Source: Ananas comosus (taxonomy: Eukaryota > Streptophyta > Magnoliopsida > Poales > Bromeliaceae). From it: 64,000 nucleotides of DNA. Position 1 is the first letter of the stretch. Each line of letters starts with the position of its first letter. Below, one piece after another: positions 1-8,645 of this stretch. The DNA is taken from assembly GCF_001540865.1 (NCBI RefSeq), contig NC_033627.1:6329184-6393183 (forward strand), read 5' to 3'. The notes under the pieces are model-generated. The model searched no databases. It was not told where the DNA came from and saw only the letters and a list, made by a program, of their open reading frames with translations. Made by a program: the position numbers and the translations under genes.

Positions 1-671
1 TATTAAGAGAGGAAAAGCATGGATTTTATGAACAGCAGGAAAAAAATAATAAAAAAAATACCACAAATGGAAGAGGAATGAGAGGAAATCTCAGCTTTGG
101 AGGAGTTTTGGGCGGATTTGAAGTGGGCTGGGCGCAAGATCTGGGCGACCGGACGGAGAGGAGGAAGAAGAAGTGAAGAAAAATGGAAAGTGGGGCTTGT
201 CGGGCTGCTGGGGACGACAAGGGGGCCCGTTAGCGGGTTTCAGGCGCTCGTGCGGGTCGGCGTGGTCGCCCGGATCCACAACCCGGAACTCGCCAGGGCG
301 GTCAAAGCGGCGCGGCGGTCAAAGAGGGTTTCGGGCGCGAGTGCGGCTCGGATCGATTGCCCAGATCCGCAACCCGGTTACCCGCCAGGGTGGTCAAAGA
401 GGCGCGGCGGTCAAAGCGGGTTTTCGGGCGCGGGTGCGAACCGAGTGGTCGCCCGGATCCGAAGCCCGTTAACCCGTTAGGTCGGTCAGACGAGGCACCG
501 CGGTCAACGCATGTTTCGGGCGCCCTGAAATTTTCGGGCGACCGGAAATTTTCGTCCAGAGTTTCCACAAGGCAAAAGGTTTTTTTAAAAAAATAAAAAT
601 AAAATAAAATAAAATAAAATGCAAAGCAAAAATAAAGACAAAATAACAATCAATCAAAAAGAAAAAAAAAA
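1..671 (-). other. 3' untranslated part of the Sirevirus-like copia element, before its off-window 3' LTR
   Basis: This stretch lies downstream of the minus-strand copia pol stop. It has an AT-rich part (about 575-671, with runs of AAAAT) and a GC-rich part (about 100-570). The left LTR is not recognisable: its expected start, the complement of the end seen at 6880-6898, is absent, so the 3' LTR should lie left of the window. The open frames here lie in repeat sequence and have no recognisable domain, so I call no gene. Near 515-550 the sequence has CGGGCGCCCTGAAA and a diverged copy. This resembles the GGGCGCCC motifs of the 5' LTR. Confidence 0.6.
235..510. repeat. three-copy tandem repeat of about 92 bp
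   Basis: Three imperfect units can be aligned at 235-325, 326-417 and 418-510. Each begins GGGTTT(T)C followed by GGGCGC-like sequence, carries a CCCGGATCC- or CCCAGATCC-like core, and ends in GGTCAAAG or GGTCAACGC. The array is very CpG-rich compared with the flanking AT-rich DNA. It is non-coding DNA of the copia 3' region. Confidence 0.75.
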
Positions 672-3600
672 TCAAGCAGATAAATCAATCATTCCCAATT
701 CTCTTCTAAGTTGAGTGAACCTATCCTCACTAAGTGGTTTAGTAAAAATGTCCGCTAATTGATTATGAGTGTCCACAAATTTTATAGTGACATCTTCTTT
801 TAGAATATGATCTCTAATAAAATGATGTCTAATTTCAATTTGTTTAGTTCTAGAATGTTGAATAGGATTTTTAGATATGTTGATGGCACTAGTATTATCA
901 CATTTGATTGGAACTTGTTTTTGATGTACTCCAAAGTCCTCAAGGGTTTGTTTCATCCATAAAACTTGTGCACAACCCGCCGCGATATACTCGGCTTCGG
1001 CGGTTGAAAGTGCAACCGAATTTTGCTCTTTCGAAGACCATGAGACTAAGGAGTGACCAAGAAGTTGACAAGTTCCACTCGTACTTTTTCGATCAACTTT
1101 GCATCCGGCAAAGTCGGCATCCGAAAAGCCAATGAGATTAAAATTAGTGCCCTTGGGATACCATAAACCTAAGTTGAGAGTCCCTTTAACATATCTAAGA
1201 ATTCTCTTTACAGCCACTAAGTGTGACTCCTTAGGTTGAGCTTGAAACCGAGCACACAAGCAAACACTAAACATAATGTCCGGCCGACTCGCGGTAAGAT
1301 AAAGTAAACTGCCAATCATACCTCGGTAGAGTTTGATATCAACATCCTTGCCTTTTTCATCCTTGTCAAGTTTAGTTGAGGCACTCATTGGAGTGTTTGT
1401 CTCTTTTGAGCTTTCCAAGCCAAATCTTTTGATTAGATCTTTTGCATATTTGGCTTGATTAATGAATATTCCATCTTTCATTTGTTTAACTTGGAGTCCA
1501 AGGAAGAATGAGAGCTCGCCCATCATGCTCATTTCAAACTCATTTTGCATTAGCTTAGAGAATTCTTTACAGAGAGATTCATTAGTAGCACCAAATATAA
1601 TATCATCCACATAAATTTGTACAATGAGAAAATCTTTATCCTTAATTTTGATAAATAATGTGGTGTCAACTTTTCCTCTTGAAAAATTATTTGAAGTAAG
1701 AAAAGTGCTAAGTCTTTCATACCAGGCTCTAGGAGCTTGTTTTAAACCGTAAAGTGCCTTTGAAAGCTTAAAAACGTGATCCGGAAAGTTATGTTTTTCA
1801 AAACCGGGTGGTTGCTCAACATAAACTTCTTCGGAAATATATCCATTTAAGAAAGCACTTTTTACATCCATTTGAAATAATTTGAAATTCATATAAGAGG
1901 CAAATGCTAGAAGAATTCGAATAGCTTCAAGTCTAGCAACCGGTGCAAATGTTTCATCAAAATCAATTCCTTCAATTTGGTTGAAACCTTGGGCCACTAG
2001 TCTAGCCTTGTTTCGAACCACAACACCTGATTCATCTCGCTTGTTTCGGAAGACCCATTTAGTGCCAATAACGGTATGATCACTTGGCCTTTCCACAAGC
2101 GTCCAAACTTGGTTCCTCTCAAATTGGTTAAGTTCTTCTTGCATCGCAATGAGCCAATTTTCATCATTGCTAGCTTCAACAAAATTTTTAGGTTCAATTT
2201 GAGATATGAAAGCCAAGTGGTCACAAAGTAATCTAAGAGAGGATCTTGTTTTGACTTTTTGACTTGGATCTCCAATGATGGAGTCCTTGGGATGATAAGT
2301 GGCGAATTTCCACACTTTAGGTAAGGGAGTGGGTTCAATCTCTTTAGAGATTAACTCCTCACTTTTCTTAGATGGTTCAACTTCTTGGGGTGTGGAGTTT
2401 ATATTTAGCTTCTCAAAGTCAAGAAGATCATCTTCATAAGAAAGATCCTTTCCCTTATATTCTTCAAAAAGAATATGCATACTTTCCTCTATTATTAAAG
2501 TTCGTCGATTATACACTCGATAAGCTTTACTAGTAGAGGAATAACCCAAGAATATAGCTTCATCGGATTTAGCATCAAACTTTCCCAACTTGTCTTTTGT
2601 GTTTAAAATGAAACATTTACAACCAAAAATTTTGAAGTAACCAATATTGGGAGTTCTATTATGCCATAATTCGAAAGGAGTTTTCTCAAGGATTGGTCGA
2701 ATTAGAACACGATTCATAATATAGCAAGCCGTGTTTACGGCTTCGGCCCAAAAATATTTAGGCAACTCCCCCTCAATTAACATAGATCTAGCCATTTCTT
2801 GGAGAGATCTATTTTTGCGTTCAACGACCCCATTTTGTTGAGGTGTTCGAGGGGTAGCAAATTGATGTTCTATTCCCAATTCATTGCAAAACTCTTCAAA
2901 GTTATGATTTTCGAATTCACCTCCATGATCACTTCTAATTTTGGAAATTATACAATTCTTTTCATTTTGAACACGATAGACAAAGTCCTTGAAGGATTTA
3001 AAAGTATCATACTTGTGTCTTAAAAATAAAGTCCAAGTAAATCTTGAGTAATCATCAACAATTACGAAAACATAGTTGCTTCCACCAAGGCTAGAGACAT
3101 CAATTGGTCCAAAGAGATCCATATGAATTAACTCTAAAGGCCTAGTTGTTGAGACAACATTTTTGGGTTTAAAAGATGATTTTACTTGCTTAGCTTGAGC
3201 ACAAGCATTACAAACCTCACCTTTGGCATAGTCTATTTTAGGTAATCCTTTCACAAGTTTTCTTTTGGAAAGTTTAGAAAGAGAGTCCATATTAGCATGT
3301 GCTAACCTTCTATGCCAAAGCCAAGATTCGTTAGTTTGAACTGAAAAACATTTTTCACCTTCATGTGAGAGTTTGCCTAAATCAACGGTATAAACATTCT
3401 TGGATCTAAAACCCATAAAAGCTACCTCATTTGTAGAAGGATCAAGAATGCTACAATGAGATGCTTCAAATTTTACAAAATAGCCTTTATCACATAATTG
3501 ACTAATACTTAGTAAATTATGTTTAAGGCCATCAACTAAAAGAACATTGGAAATGTTAACCTTTTCATCACCGATTGTGCCGATTCCAATGATCTTTCCT

Positions 3601-3740
3601 CTAGTGTTGTCTCCAAAGGTGACAAATCCTCCATCTTTCATTTCAATTGATTTAAACTTGGTTTGATCCCAAGTCATGTGTCTTGAGCATCCGCTATCTA
3701 AGTACCATTTGTCACTTGCACCTTTTGATTGGAGACACAC
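672..3740 (-). CDS. Ty1/copia pol (protease end, integrase, reverse transcriptase, RNase H), uninterrupted
   Basis: An uninterrupted frame of about 1022 codons encodes the enzymatic polyprotein of a copia retrotransposon, which reverse transcribes and integrates the element. In order I see the protease-type DSGCSRHMT near the N terminus, the integrase zinc-binding HH-CC region (WLWHRRLAHANM then CNACAQAK), the integrase acidic triad (VDDYSRFTW, SDHGGEFEN, ERKNRSL), reverse transcriptase with YVDDIIFGAT, and RNase H ending with the HSRTKQIEIRHHFIRD block. The upstream gag is in another frame. In the pol frame a TAG stop immediately precedes the first codon (GTG), so there is no ATG at the family's expected start. 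Pol must be reached by frameshift, readthrough or splicing. No internal stop is present, so this copy may be recent. The usual G after SRHMT is W here. Confidence 0.93.
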   Translation of the reverse strand: MCLQSKGASDKWYLDSGCSRHMTWDQTKFKSIEMKDGGFVTFGDNTRGKIIGIGTIGDEKVNISNVLLVDGLKHNLLSISQLCDKGYFVKFEASHCSILDPSTNEVAFMGFRSKNVYTVDLGKLSHEGEKCFSVQTNESWLWHRRLAHANMDSLSKLSKRKLVKGLPKIDYAKGEVCNACAQAKQVKSSFKPKNVVSTTRPLELIHMDLFGPIDVSSLGGSNYVFVIVDDYSRFTWTLFLRHKYDTFKSFKDFVYRVQNEKNCIISKIRSDHGGEFENHNFEEFCNELGIEHQFATPRTPQQNGVVERKNRSLQEMARSMLIEGELPKYFWAEAVNTACYIMNRVLIRPILEKTPFELWHNRTPNIGYFKIFGCKCFILNTKDKLGKFDAKSDEAIFLGYSSTSKAYRVYNRRTLIIEESMHILFEEYKGKDLSYEDDLLDFEKLNINSTPQEVEPSKKSEELISKEIEPTPLPKVWKFATYHPKDSIIGDPSQKVKTRSSLRLLCDHLAFISQIEPKNFVEASNDENWLIAMQEELNQFERNQVWTLVERPSDHTVIGTKWVFRNKRDESGVVVRNKARLVAQGFNQIEGIDFDETFAPVARLEAIRILLAFASYMNFKLFQMDVKSAFLNGYISEEVYVEQPPGFEKHNFPDHVFKLSKALYGLKQAPRAWYERLSTFLTSNNFSRGKVDTTLFIKIKDKDFLIVQIYVDDIIFGATNESLCKEFSKLMQNEFEMSMMGELSFFLGLQVKQMKDGIFINQAKYAKDLIKRFGLESSKETNTPMSASTKLDKDEKGKDVDIKLYRGMIGSLLYLTASRPDIMFSVCLCARFQAQPKESHLVAVKRILRYVKGTLNLGLWYPKGTNFNLIGFSDADFAGCKVDRKSTSGTCQLLGHSLVSWSSKEQNSVALSTAEAEYIAAGCAQVLWMKQTLEDFGVHQKQVPIKCDNTSAINISKNPIQHSRTKQIEIRHHFIRDHILKEDVTIKFVDTHNQLADIFTKPLSEDRFTQLRRELGMIDLSA

Positions 3741-3753
3741 CTACAAAAACAAA
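3741..3753 (-). promoter_or_regulatory. gag-pol junction of the copia element, acceptor-like
   Basis: On the minus strand the gag stop TGA is followed by TTTGTTTTTGTAG and then the pol frame starting GTGTGTCTCC. The spacer shifts the frame by +1. The sequence looks like a pyrimidine-rich tract ending in TAG at exactly the point where pol opens. It could be a 3' splice site or simply the frameshift/readthrough boundary seen in this element class. Sequence alone does not decide. Confidence 0.45.
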
Positions 3754-5472
3754 TCAAGTTTTTAACTTTGGTACCCAAGTGAGATTGGGTCCTTTTGTGT
3801 TAGATAAACCTTTCACAACCCAAATTTGGTTAAGTTTAGGATTCTTCTTATATTTACAAGAGGAAATATGATGTCCTTTAATATTACAATAGGAACAATG
3901 CAAAGTTGGGTTTTGAGTTGTACTTTTAACAAAAACCTTTCTCTTAGCTTTTGTCAATTTAACATTGTTTGGATTAGGAGCATAACCTATCCCAAACTTT
4001 TTGAAGTTTACAACTTGATTTCCAAGCATCATATTTAGATACTTGGTTCCTCCAACGAATTTCTCAAGAGTTCTCTTAGTTTCACCTAAGCTAACTTTGA
4101 GTTGTTGGTTTTCAACTTGAAGTTTTTCAAATTGTTTGTCATAATGAAGAATTGGCTTAAAATTTAGATCTTCAATTTTCTTCTTTAATGCTTCATTTTC
4201 ACGAATGAGACTACAACATGTCTCATTAGCTTGTTTAAGCTCTTTCGTGAGTAAAGAGTCCTCATTTTCAAGTATTAAAGAAGGATTTGAAGTTGAAAAT
4301 TTTAAGTTGTTAACCTCCATCTCTAATAAGGCATTTTGCTTTTTGAGAGATGTATACTTGGGACCCAAACTTTGTAGATTATCATATAAAGAAAAGAAAG
4401 CTTCTAAAAGTTCTTCATAACTTAAATTGTTTACCTCATCTTCAAGAGCCATAAGACATAGGATTGAGCTTTGCTCCTCGAGGCAAATTTGGGCAACTTC
4501 GTTTTCCGATTCATCATCGCTAGATTCGTCGGGGGCGTCCCAATTTAGTGCATTGAAGGCTTTCTTTTTCTTGTCTTTCTTAAAGGTTTTGTTTGGAAGA
4601 GTGCATTCACTTTTCAAATGTCCCGGTTTATTACAATTGTAGCAAATGATACCTTTCTTGAATCCTTCACCTTTGAACCCGTCTCGTTTAGGTCTCCTCA
4701 AGTTGCGCTTCTTGATTAGTCGATCGAGCCTTTTTGAAATCATAGCGATTTCTTCGCTCGAACCTTCTTCGCCATCTTCACTCTCGGAAGCAATGACTCC
4801 CTTAAGTGCAAGGCTTTTCTTTTTCTCAGGAGCCTCTTCGTTGTCATATTCTTTGAGGCGTTGTTCATGCGCCATGAGTGATCCAACAAGTTCATCAATT
4901 TTTACTTTGTCCAAGTCATGAGCTTCTTGGATAGCCGTAACCTTAGGTATCCAACTTCTTGGTAGTACACGAAGAAGTTTTCGTACCAAGTCCGATTGAG
5001 GAAAATCCTTACCTAAGGCTTTCAAGCTATTTATAATGTTAGTAAATCTTGTGAACATATTCGAAATGGATTCACTTTCCTCCATTTTGAATAGTTCATA
5101 ATTTGACATAAGCATGCTTATTTTAGATTCCTTCACCCTAGAAGTACCTTCATGAGTAACTTCTAATTTATCCCAAATCTCTTTAGCCGTTGTACATGTA
5201 GAGATTCGGTGAAACTCTTCTCTACTGAGAGCGCAAAGGAATGAATTGATAGCTTTAGCATTCAATTGAAAGCGAAATTTTTCGGCTTCATTCCATTCCG
5301 CTCTTGATTTTGATGGAGCGATATAACCACTTTCGATTATATCCCAAATATCAAAATCTAGAGATTGAAAGAATATCTTCATTCTAATCTTCCAAAAAGG
5401 ATAATCGGTCCCATCAAAAAATGGTGGCCGAACAATAGATTGTCCTTCGATATTCTTTCCCGTGGATGCCAT
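3754..5472 (-). CDS. Ty1/copia gag (UBN2-type capsid region with two zinc knuckles)
   Basis: This is the structural protein that packages element RNA. The N-terminal region (RPPFFDGTDYPFWKIRM and the following 200 residues) is typical of the copia gag/UBN2 family. A CCHC zinc knuckle, CYNCNKPGHLKSEC, lies near residue 290, and a second CCHC-type motif, CSYCNIKGHHISSC, near the C terminus. In between is a coiled-coil-like, Lys/Glu/Leu-rich region. I take the start at 5472, the ATG of MASTG. The two codons before it (GTG AGA) are open but not a convincing start. The frame is intact to TGA just before the pol junction. The PBS and 5' LTR lie directly upstream. Confidence 0.9.
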   Translation of the reverse strand: MASTGKNIEGQSIVRPPFFDGTDYPFWKIRMKIFFQSLDFDIWDIIESGYIAPSKSRAEWNEAEKFRFQLNAKAINSFLCALSREEFHRISTCTTAKEIWDKLEVTHEGTSRVKESKISMLMSNYELFKMEESESISNMFTRFTNIINSLKALGKDFPQSDLVRKLLRVLPRSWIPKVTAIQEAHDLDKVKIDELVGSLMAHEQRLKEYDNEEAPEKKKSLALKGVIASESEDGEEGSSEEIAMISKRLDRLIKKRNLRRPKRDGFKGEGFKKGIICYNCNKPGHLKSECTLPNKTFKKDKKKKAFNALNWDAPDESSDDESENEVAQICLEEQSSILCLMALEDEVNNLSYEELLEAFFSLYDNLQSLGPKYTSLKKQNALLEMEVNNLKFSTSNPSLILENEDSLLTKELKQANETCCSLIRENEALKKKIEDLNFKPILHYDKQFEKLQVENQQLKVSLGETKRTLEKFVGGTKYLNMMLGNQVVNFKKFGIGYAPNPNNVKLTKAKRKVFVKSTTQNPTLHCSYCNIKGHHISSCKYKKNPKLNQIWVVKGLSNTKGPNLTWVPKLKT

Positions 5473-5509
5473 TCTCACTTAGATTTTAATCTAAATAATG
5501 TGAGACCTC

Positions 5510-5522
5510 GCTCTGATACCAA
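5510..5522 (-). other. primer binding site of the copia element (initiator tRNA-Met type)
   Basis: On the minus strand the sequence reads TTGGTATCAGAGC, the usual match to the 3' end of plant initiator tRNA-Met. It sits just inside the 5' LTR and upstream of gag, as expected. Confidence 0.88.
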
Positions 5523-5523
5523 T

Positions 5524-6898
5524 TGAGGATCAAAATGGCAACCTAAGAGGGGGGGTGAATTAGGTTTCTAAAATAAAAATCCAAATAATCAAGCAAATTA
5601 AAAAACCGATGCAAATAAAAGAAATGCAAACTCGAAAAGCACACGATCAATTTGTTTCGAGGTTCGGCACTTTGCCTACGTCCCCGCCAACTTCTCAACA
5701 CTCGAGAATGTTGGATCTCCACTAGATGATGCTTTTGCGGGCAAGCACCAAGCCTTCACATCAACTCCTTCTTCTTTCAAGCTTCAAGAATTTGCTTCTC
5801 TCTCTTTTTACAAGATTAAATCTCACTACAAGTTTCACTCAAGTTTAGAGAGAGAATTGAGAGCTAAGAGTATTAAGATCACTGAAGTTTTTAAGCTCAA
5901 ATGAACTATCAAGTTGTTGCTGAGAGAGGCCTCAATATCATCTATTTATAGCCTCGGGCAGCCTCTGTCGGTTGCACTTTCGGGCGCCCTAAAACTATTT
6001 CCGGGCGCCCAGAAGTTTGTGCACGTCAGCTGCCTGTCGGACCACGTGCGCCGCTTTTTTTGACTTTGTATGTTTGGGCCGTCAAAAGTTGTGGGCGCCC
6101 AGTTCTCGAAGGACAGCTTTTCTAACACGCGCAGCTTTTCTTGACTTCATAAGTTCTGGGCCGTCAAAAGTTGTGGGCGTACAAAACACGAGAAACCGCT
6201 TTTCTGACACGCGCCGCTTCCTCTGGATTTGGGCCATAAGAAATTGTGGGCGCCCAGATCTCGAGGGACAACTTTTCTGACATGCGCCGTTTTTCTGGAT
6301 TCGAGCCATCAAAAGTTGTGGGCGCCCAGATCTCGTGCTGACTTTCTTGCCAGACAGCCCAGATTGCGTGCGCCGCTGCTTCCGTAAAATCTGGGCGCCT
6401 AGATTGCGCGCTGATATGCAACCTGTCAAGTCAAATAGTCTTGGTGTTTTTGGATCACCCGAACAGCAAACATGGAGGATCCAAAAGGTCTCAAAAGATT
6501 CGGATCCACTTTAGGGCGCCCAGAACAGGGTCCAGAAATTGCAACTTTACAGAACACAGAATTTGAGCAATTTTTGAATATTTAAAAGTCCTTTTCACCT
6601 AATCATAAATTTAGAAATTTGTTTAAGTGATCTATAAGGTGATAAGATGAATAGTTTAAACTTAGCTCAAAGTTTCTGACTCTAATCATAAAGCATAATA
6701 TTAATCAAATTAAGAATGGAGAGAGTGAGTTTGTCTATTTGACAAAAGAAGCAAACACAGCTTTAAGTGGTGAAGCTTGGTGCTAGAATATTGCCCATCT
6801 TGAATCCTTTTTGAAGATAGAGAGATCTAAAATACAAGACTCAAGATAAAAAGATTAGTCCAATAATCGTGATTATTTGTTATCATCAAAATCTAATA
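5524..6898 (-). mobile_element. 5' LTR of the Sirevirus-like copia element
   Basis: The inner end is TGAGGATC on the plus strand next to the PBS, followed by the AGAGGGGGGGTGAATTAG block familiar from Sirevirus LTRs. The outer end, read on the minus strand, is ATTAGATTTTGATGATAACA, close to the common Sirevirus LTR start. The terminal CA expected on the plus strand at 6897-6898 is TA, consistent with a C-to-T change. The LTR is about 1.4 kb. No matching 3' LTR is in the window, so no target duplication can be checked. The element interrupts an older gypsy LTR that resumes at 6899. Confidence 0.8.
5980..6525. repeat. GGGCGCCC palindrome island and about 80-bp tandem repeats in the copia LTR
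   Basis: GGGCGCCC occurs at about 5982, 6003, 6093, 6249, 6320 and 6514, with decayed copies such as GGGCGTAC near 6175 and GGGCGCCT near 6393. Between about 6048 and 6405 they sit in four to five diverged units of 75-85 bp, each with GCGCCGC-TTTTCT and CAAAAGTTGTG. Palindrome-rich LTRs are known from maize Sireviruses. Confidence 0.8.
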
Positions 6899-7779
6899 GA
6901 CGATTAGGGCCACTAGGCCAACAGGTCCTTAATTGGAAATGGAAATCGACACAGCGTTGAGTGGATTTTAATCACTACCAGATAGAGAGTAGTGGTAGGA
7001 TTACTTGGACTTGCTCCTAGCATAGTGTTGGACACTTGAGTATACATACGTACATGTAGCATGCTAGGAGATGTTGCTTATTGCATTCATGTAAACATTG
7101 TTTACCATAGTAGAGCATGATCTTCATAATTTCATAAAGCAAATCATGATTGTTACTTGTGGTCATATAGGGACATACTTGTTCATAATGAAATAAAGGT
7201 GCATCTTAATTGCCACAATGTAGTAGCTTAGCAATTTAATTATGCTTTCTTAAATGCAATTTATTCATTATTATTGCTTTCTTTTTAAACTTACCCTTCT
7301 TTGGGGCCTAGTGGTGCATTGAGCTGAGGTCAGTAATTGCCCACTGGGAATTATAAATTATAATTCTCACGCCCTCTGTTTTATGTTTTCTTTCAAAGCC
7401 TTCCACGCCGGGAGAGGCTAGGGACCGTGGGAAGGGCGTTGCTTCGAGCTAGCTCTTCAGCGAGTGACGAGTTGATAGGTGGTCTACCTCTCGATGTATT
7501 TATTTTCGAGAGGTTGAGAGCTGTACCAGTGTATTAGAGACTACCCTTTTGTGTATTATTTAGGATGGATATTGTATAACTATATGTTTCACTCTTATTG
7601 CTTTAGTGTTTTTCTTTTACTTTGTTGTAGATAATAGATCTATTTGTGTTCTGATATCTCTAAATGTTGTTTACTTTGGTTTTATTTTCCGCTGTTGATG
7701 TAGACGCCTTATATGTGCTGACATATGGTGGGTCTGGGCACGCTACCGGGAGGGCCTCTGCCGGTCCCGGGGTGTGACA
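6899..7779 (+). mobile_element. 3' part of a Del-like gypsy LTR, truncated by the copia element
   Basis: The right end CGGTCCCGGGGTGTGACA matches the end of the Del-like LTRs elsewhere in the window. Internal blocks are shared too: TAGTGGTGCA, GTAATTGCCCACTGGGAA, and the GACGCCTTATATG to GGGTCTGGGCACG block near the end. No primer binding site follows, so it is a solo or 3' LTR. The start lies beyond the copia insertion, out of the window. Confidence 0.75.
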
Positions 7780-8148
7780 CACCTGACCAGAAGTAGAGAC
7801 AGGGGAAGGACCACCTGTGGCCTGGGAGCAAGGGGAGCACGGCCGCCGTCGGGTTGGGGGAGGGAGAGGGAGGGAGTGAGGGAAGGAGGGAGGGACGCAG
7901 CCACCAACTGGGGGGGGGTGGAGGGGGGGCTTTTGGGGGGAAGGTGTTGGAAAAGAGGAGGGAACTAGGGTTTGTTTAGAAAGAGATTGGCGTAAAATGA
8001 AAAAAATTAAAAAATAATCTCTTTTTGGCAGAGATAGAGGCGGTTTTGTGAAATCGTCTCTAATCTGCCTCTAATGCTATAACCTAGAGGCGGTTATAAC
8101 AACCGTCTCTCGACAACCACCTCTACGAGCGACTTTTTTTTTGTAGTG
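7780..8148 (+). mobile_element. terminal part of a CACTA (EnSpm-type) DNA transposon
   Basis: The right end, TTTTTTTTGTAGTG at 8135-8148, is the complement of a CACTA terminal repeat (CACTACAAAAA...). The subterminal region has repeated short motifs (GAGGCGGTT, CGTCTCT, CCTCTA). Further in is a GC-rich stretch with ACTAGGGTTTG. Only one end is present, because the left side abuts an LTR end at 7779. A small open frame over the GC-rich part is not convincing. Confidence 0.65.
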
Positions 8149-8645
8149 TGCCTTCGGTCATTTTATACTTGATTTTCGTCTCTTGATCGCTATTATCCAT
8201 CGTGCCCTTTGTCCTATCTACGGACAACTATGATTTACCATGCCCTTTGTCTTATCCAGGGCATTAATTAGGGCATTAATAGCTGTTGTCATCTTGTTAT
8301 CATACTTTATTTTGAAATTCCCTTCGACAGCTTCGTCTTTCTGCTGCCCTCTAGTTTTTTCCTTTTCGACTCCTTTTCTTTCTCAGAAGGATTTTCTTCT
8401 TTGACATTTCTTTTCCTTTTTAAGATCTTTTTCTTGACTCCAAGTTTCTTCTATTCGCTCGGATGCCTTCTCTCCCTTCGTTTCTAGATCTTGAGTACAC
8501 TCTTTTGAGATAGTTTGTCAAGACAGACTTTTCTCGCTTTATACTTAGGCCCCTTTTCGTGGCGCCTCCTACAGTTGATGCTTTTCCTTTTTCGACCAAG
8601 GGGCTTTCTTTAATGGCTGATGTTATCCATCTTCATTCCCGGTCT
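8149..8645 (+). pseudogene. 5' portion of the antisense region of the Tat relic
   Basis: This pyrimidine-rich stretch lies between the CACTA end and the solo LTR. The end includes ATGGCTGATGTTATCC (8612 onward), a possible original start of the antisense ORF that resumes at 11757 after the solo LTR. Coding status is weak because several stops occur. No other gene is seen. Confidence 0.35.

Noticed and set aside
97..480. Open frames of 99-127 codons in the GC-rich repeat
   Set aside because: They overlap in two frames over tandem repeats, have no domain, and lie in the 3' non-coding part of a copia element.
7774..7968. Gly/Arg-rich open frame as a gene
   Set aside because: It is low-complexity GC-rich DNA inside a CACTA terminal region.
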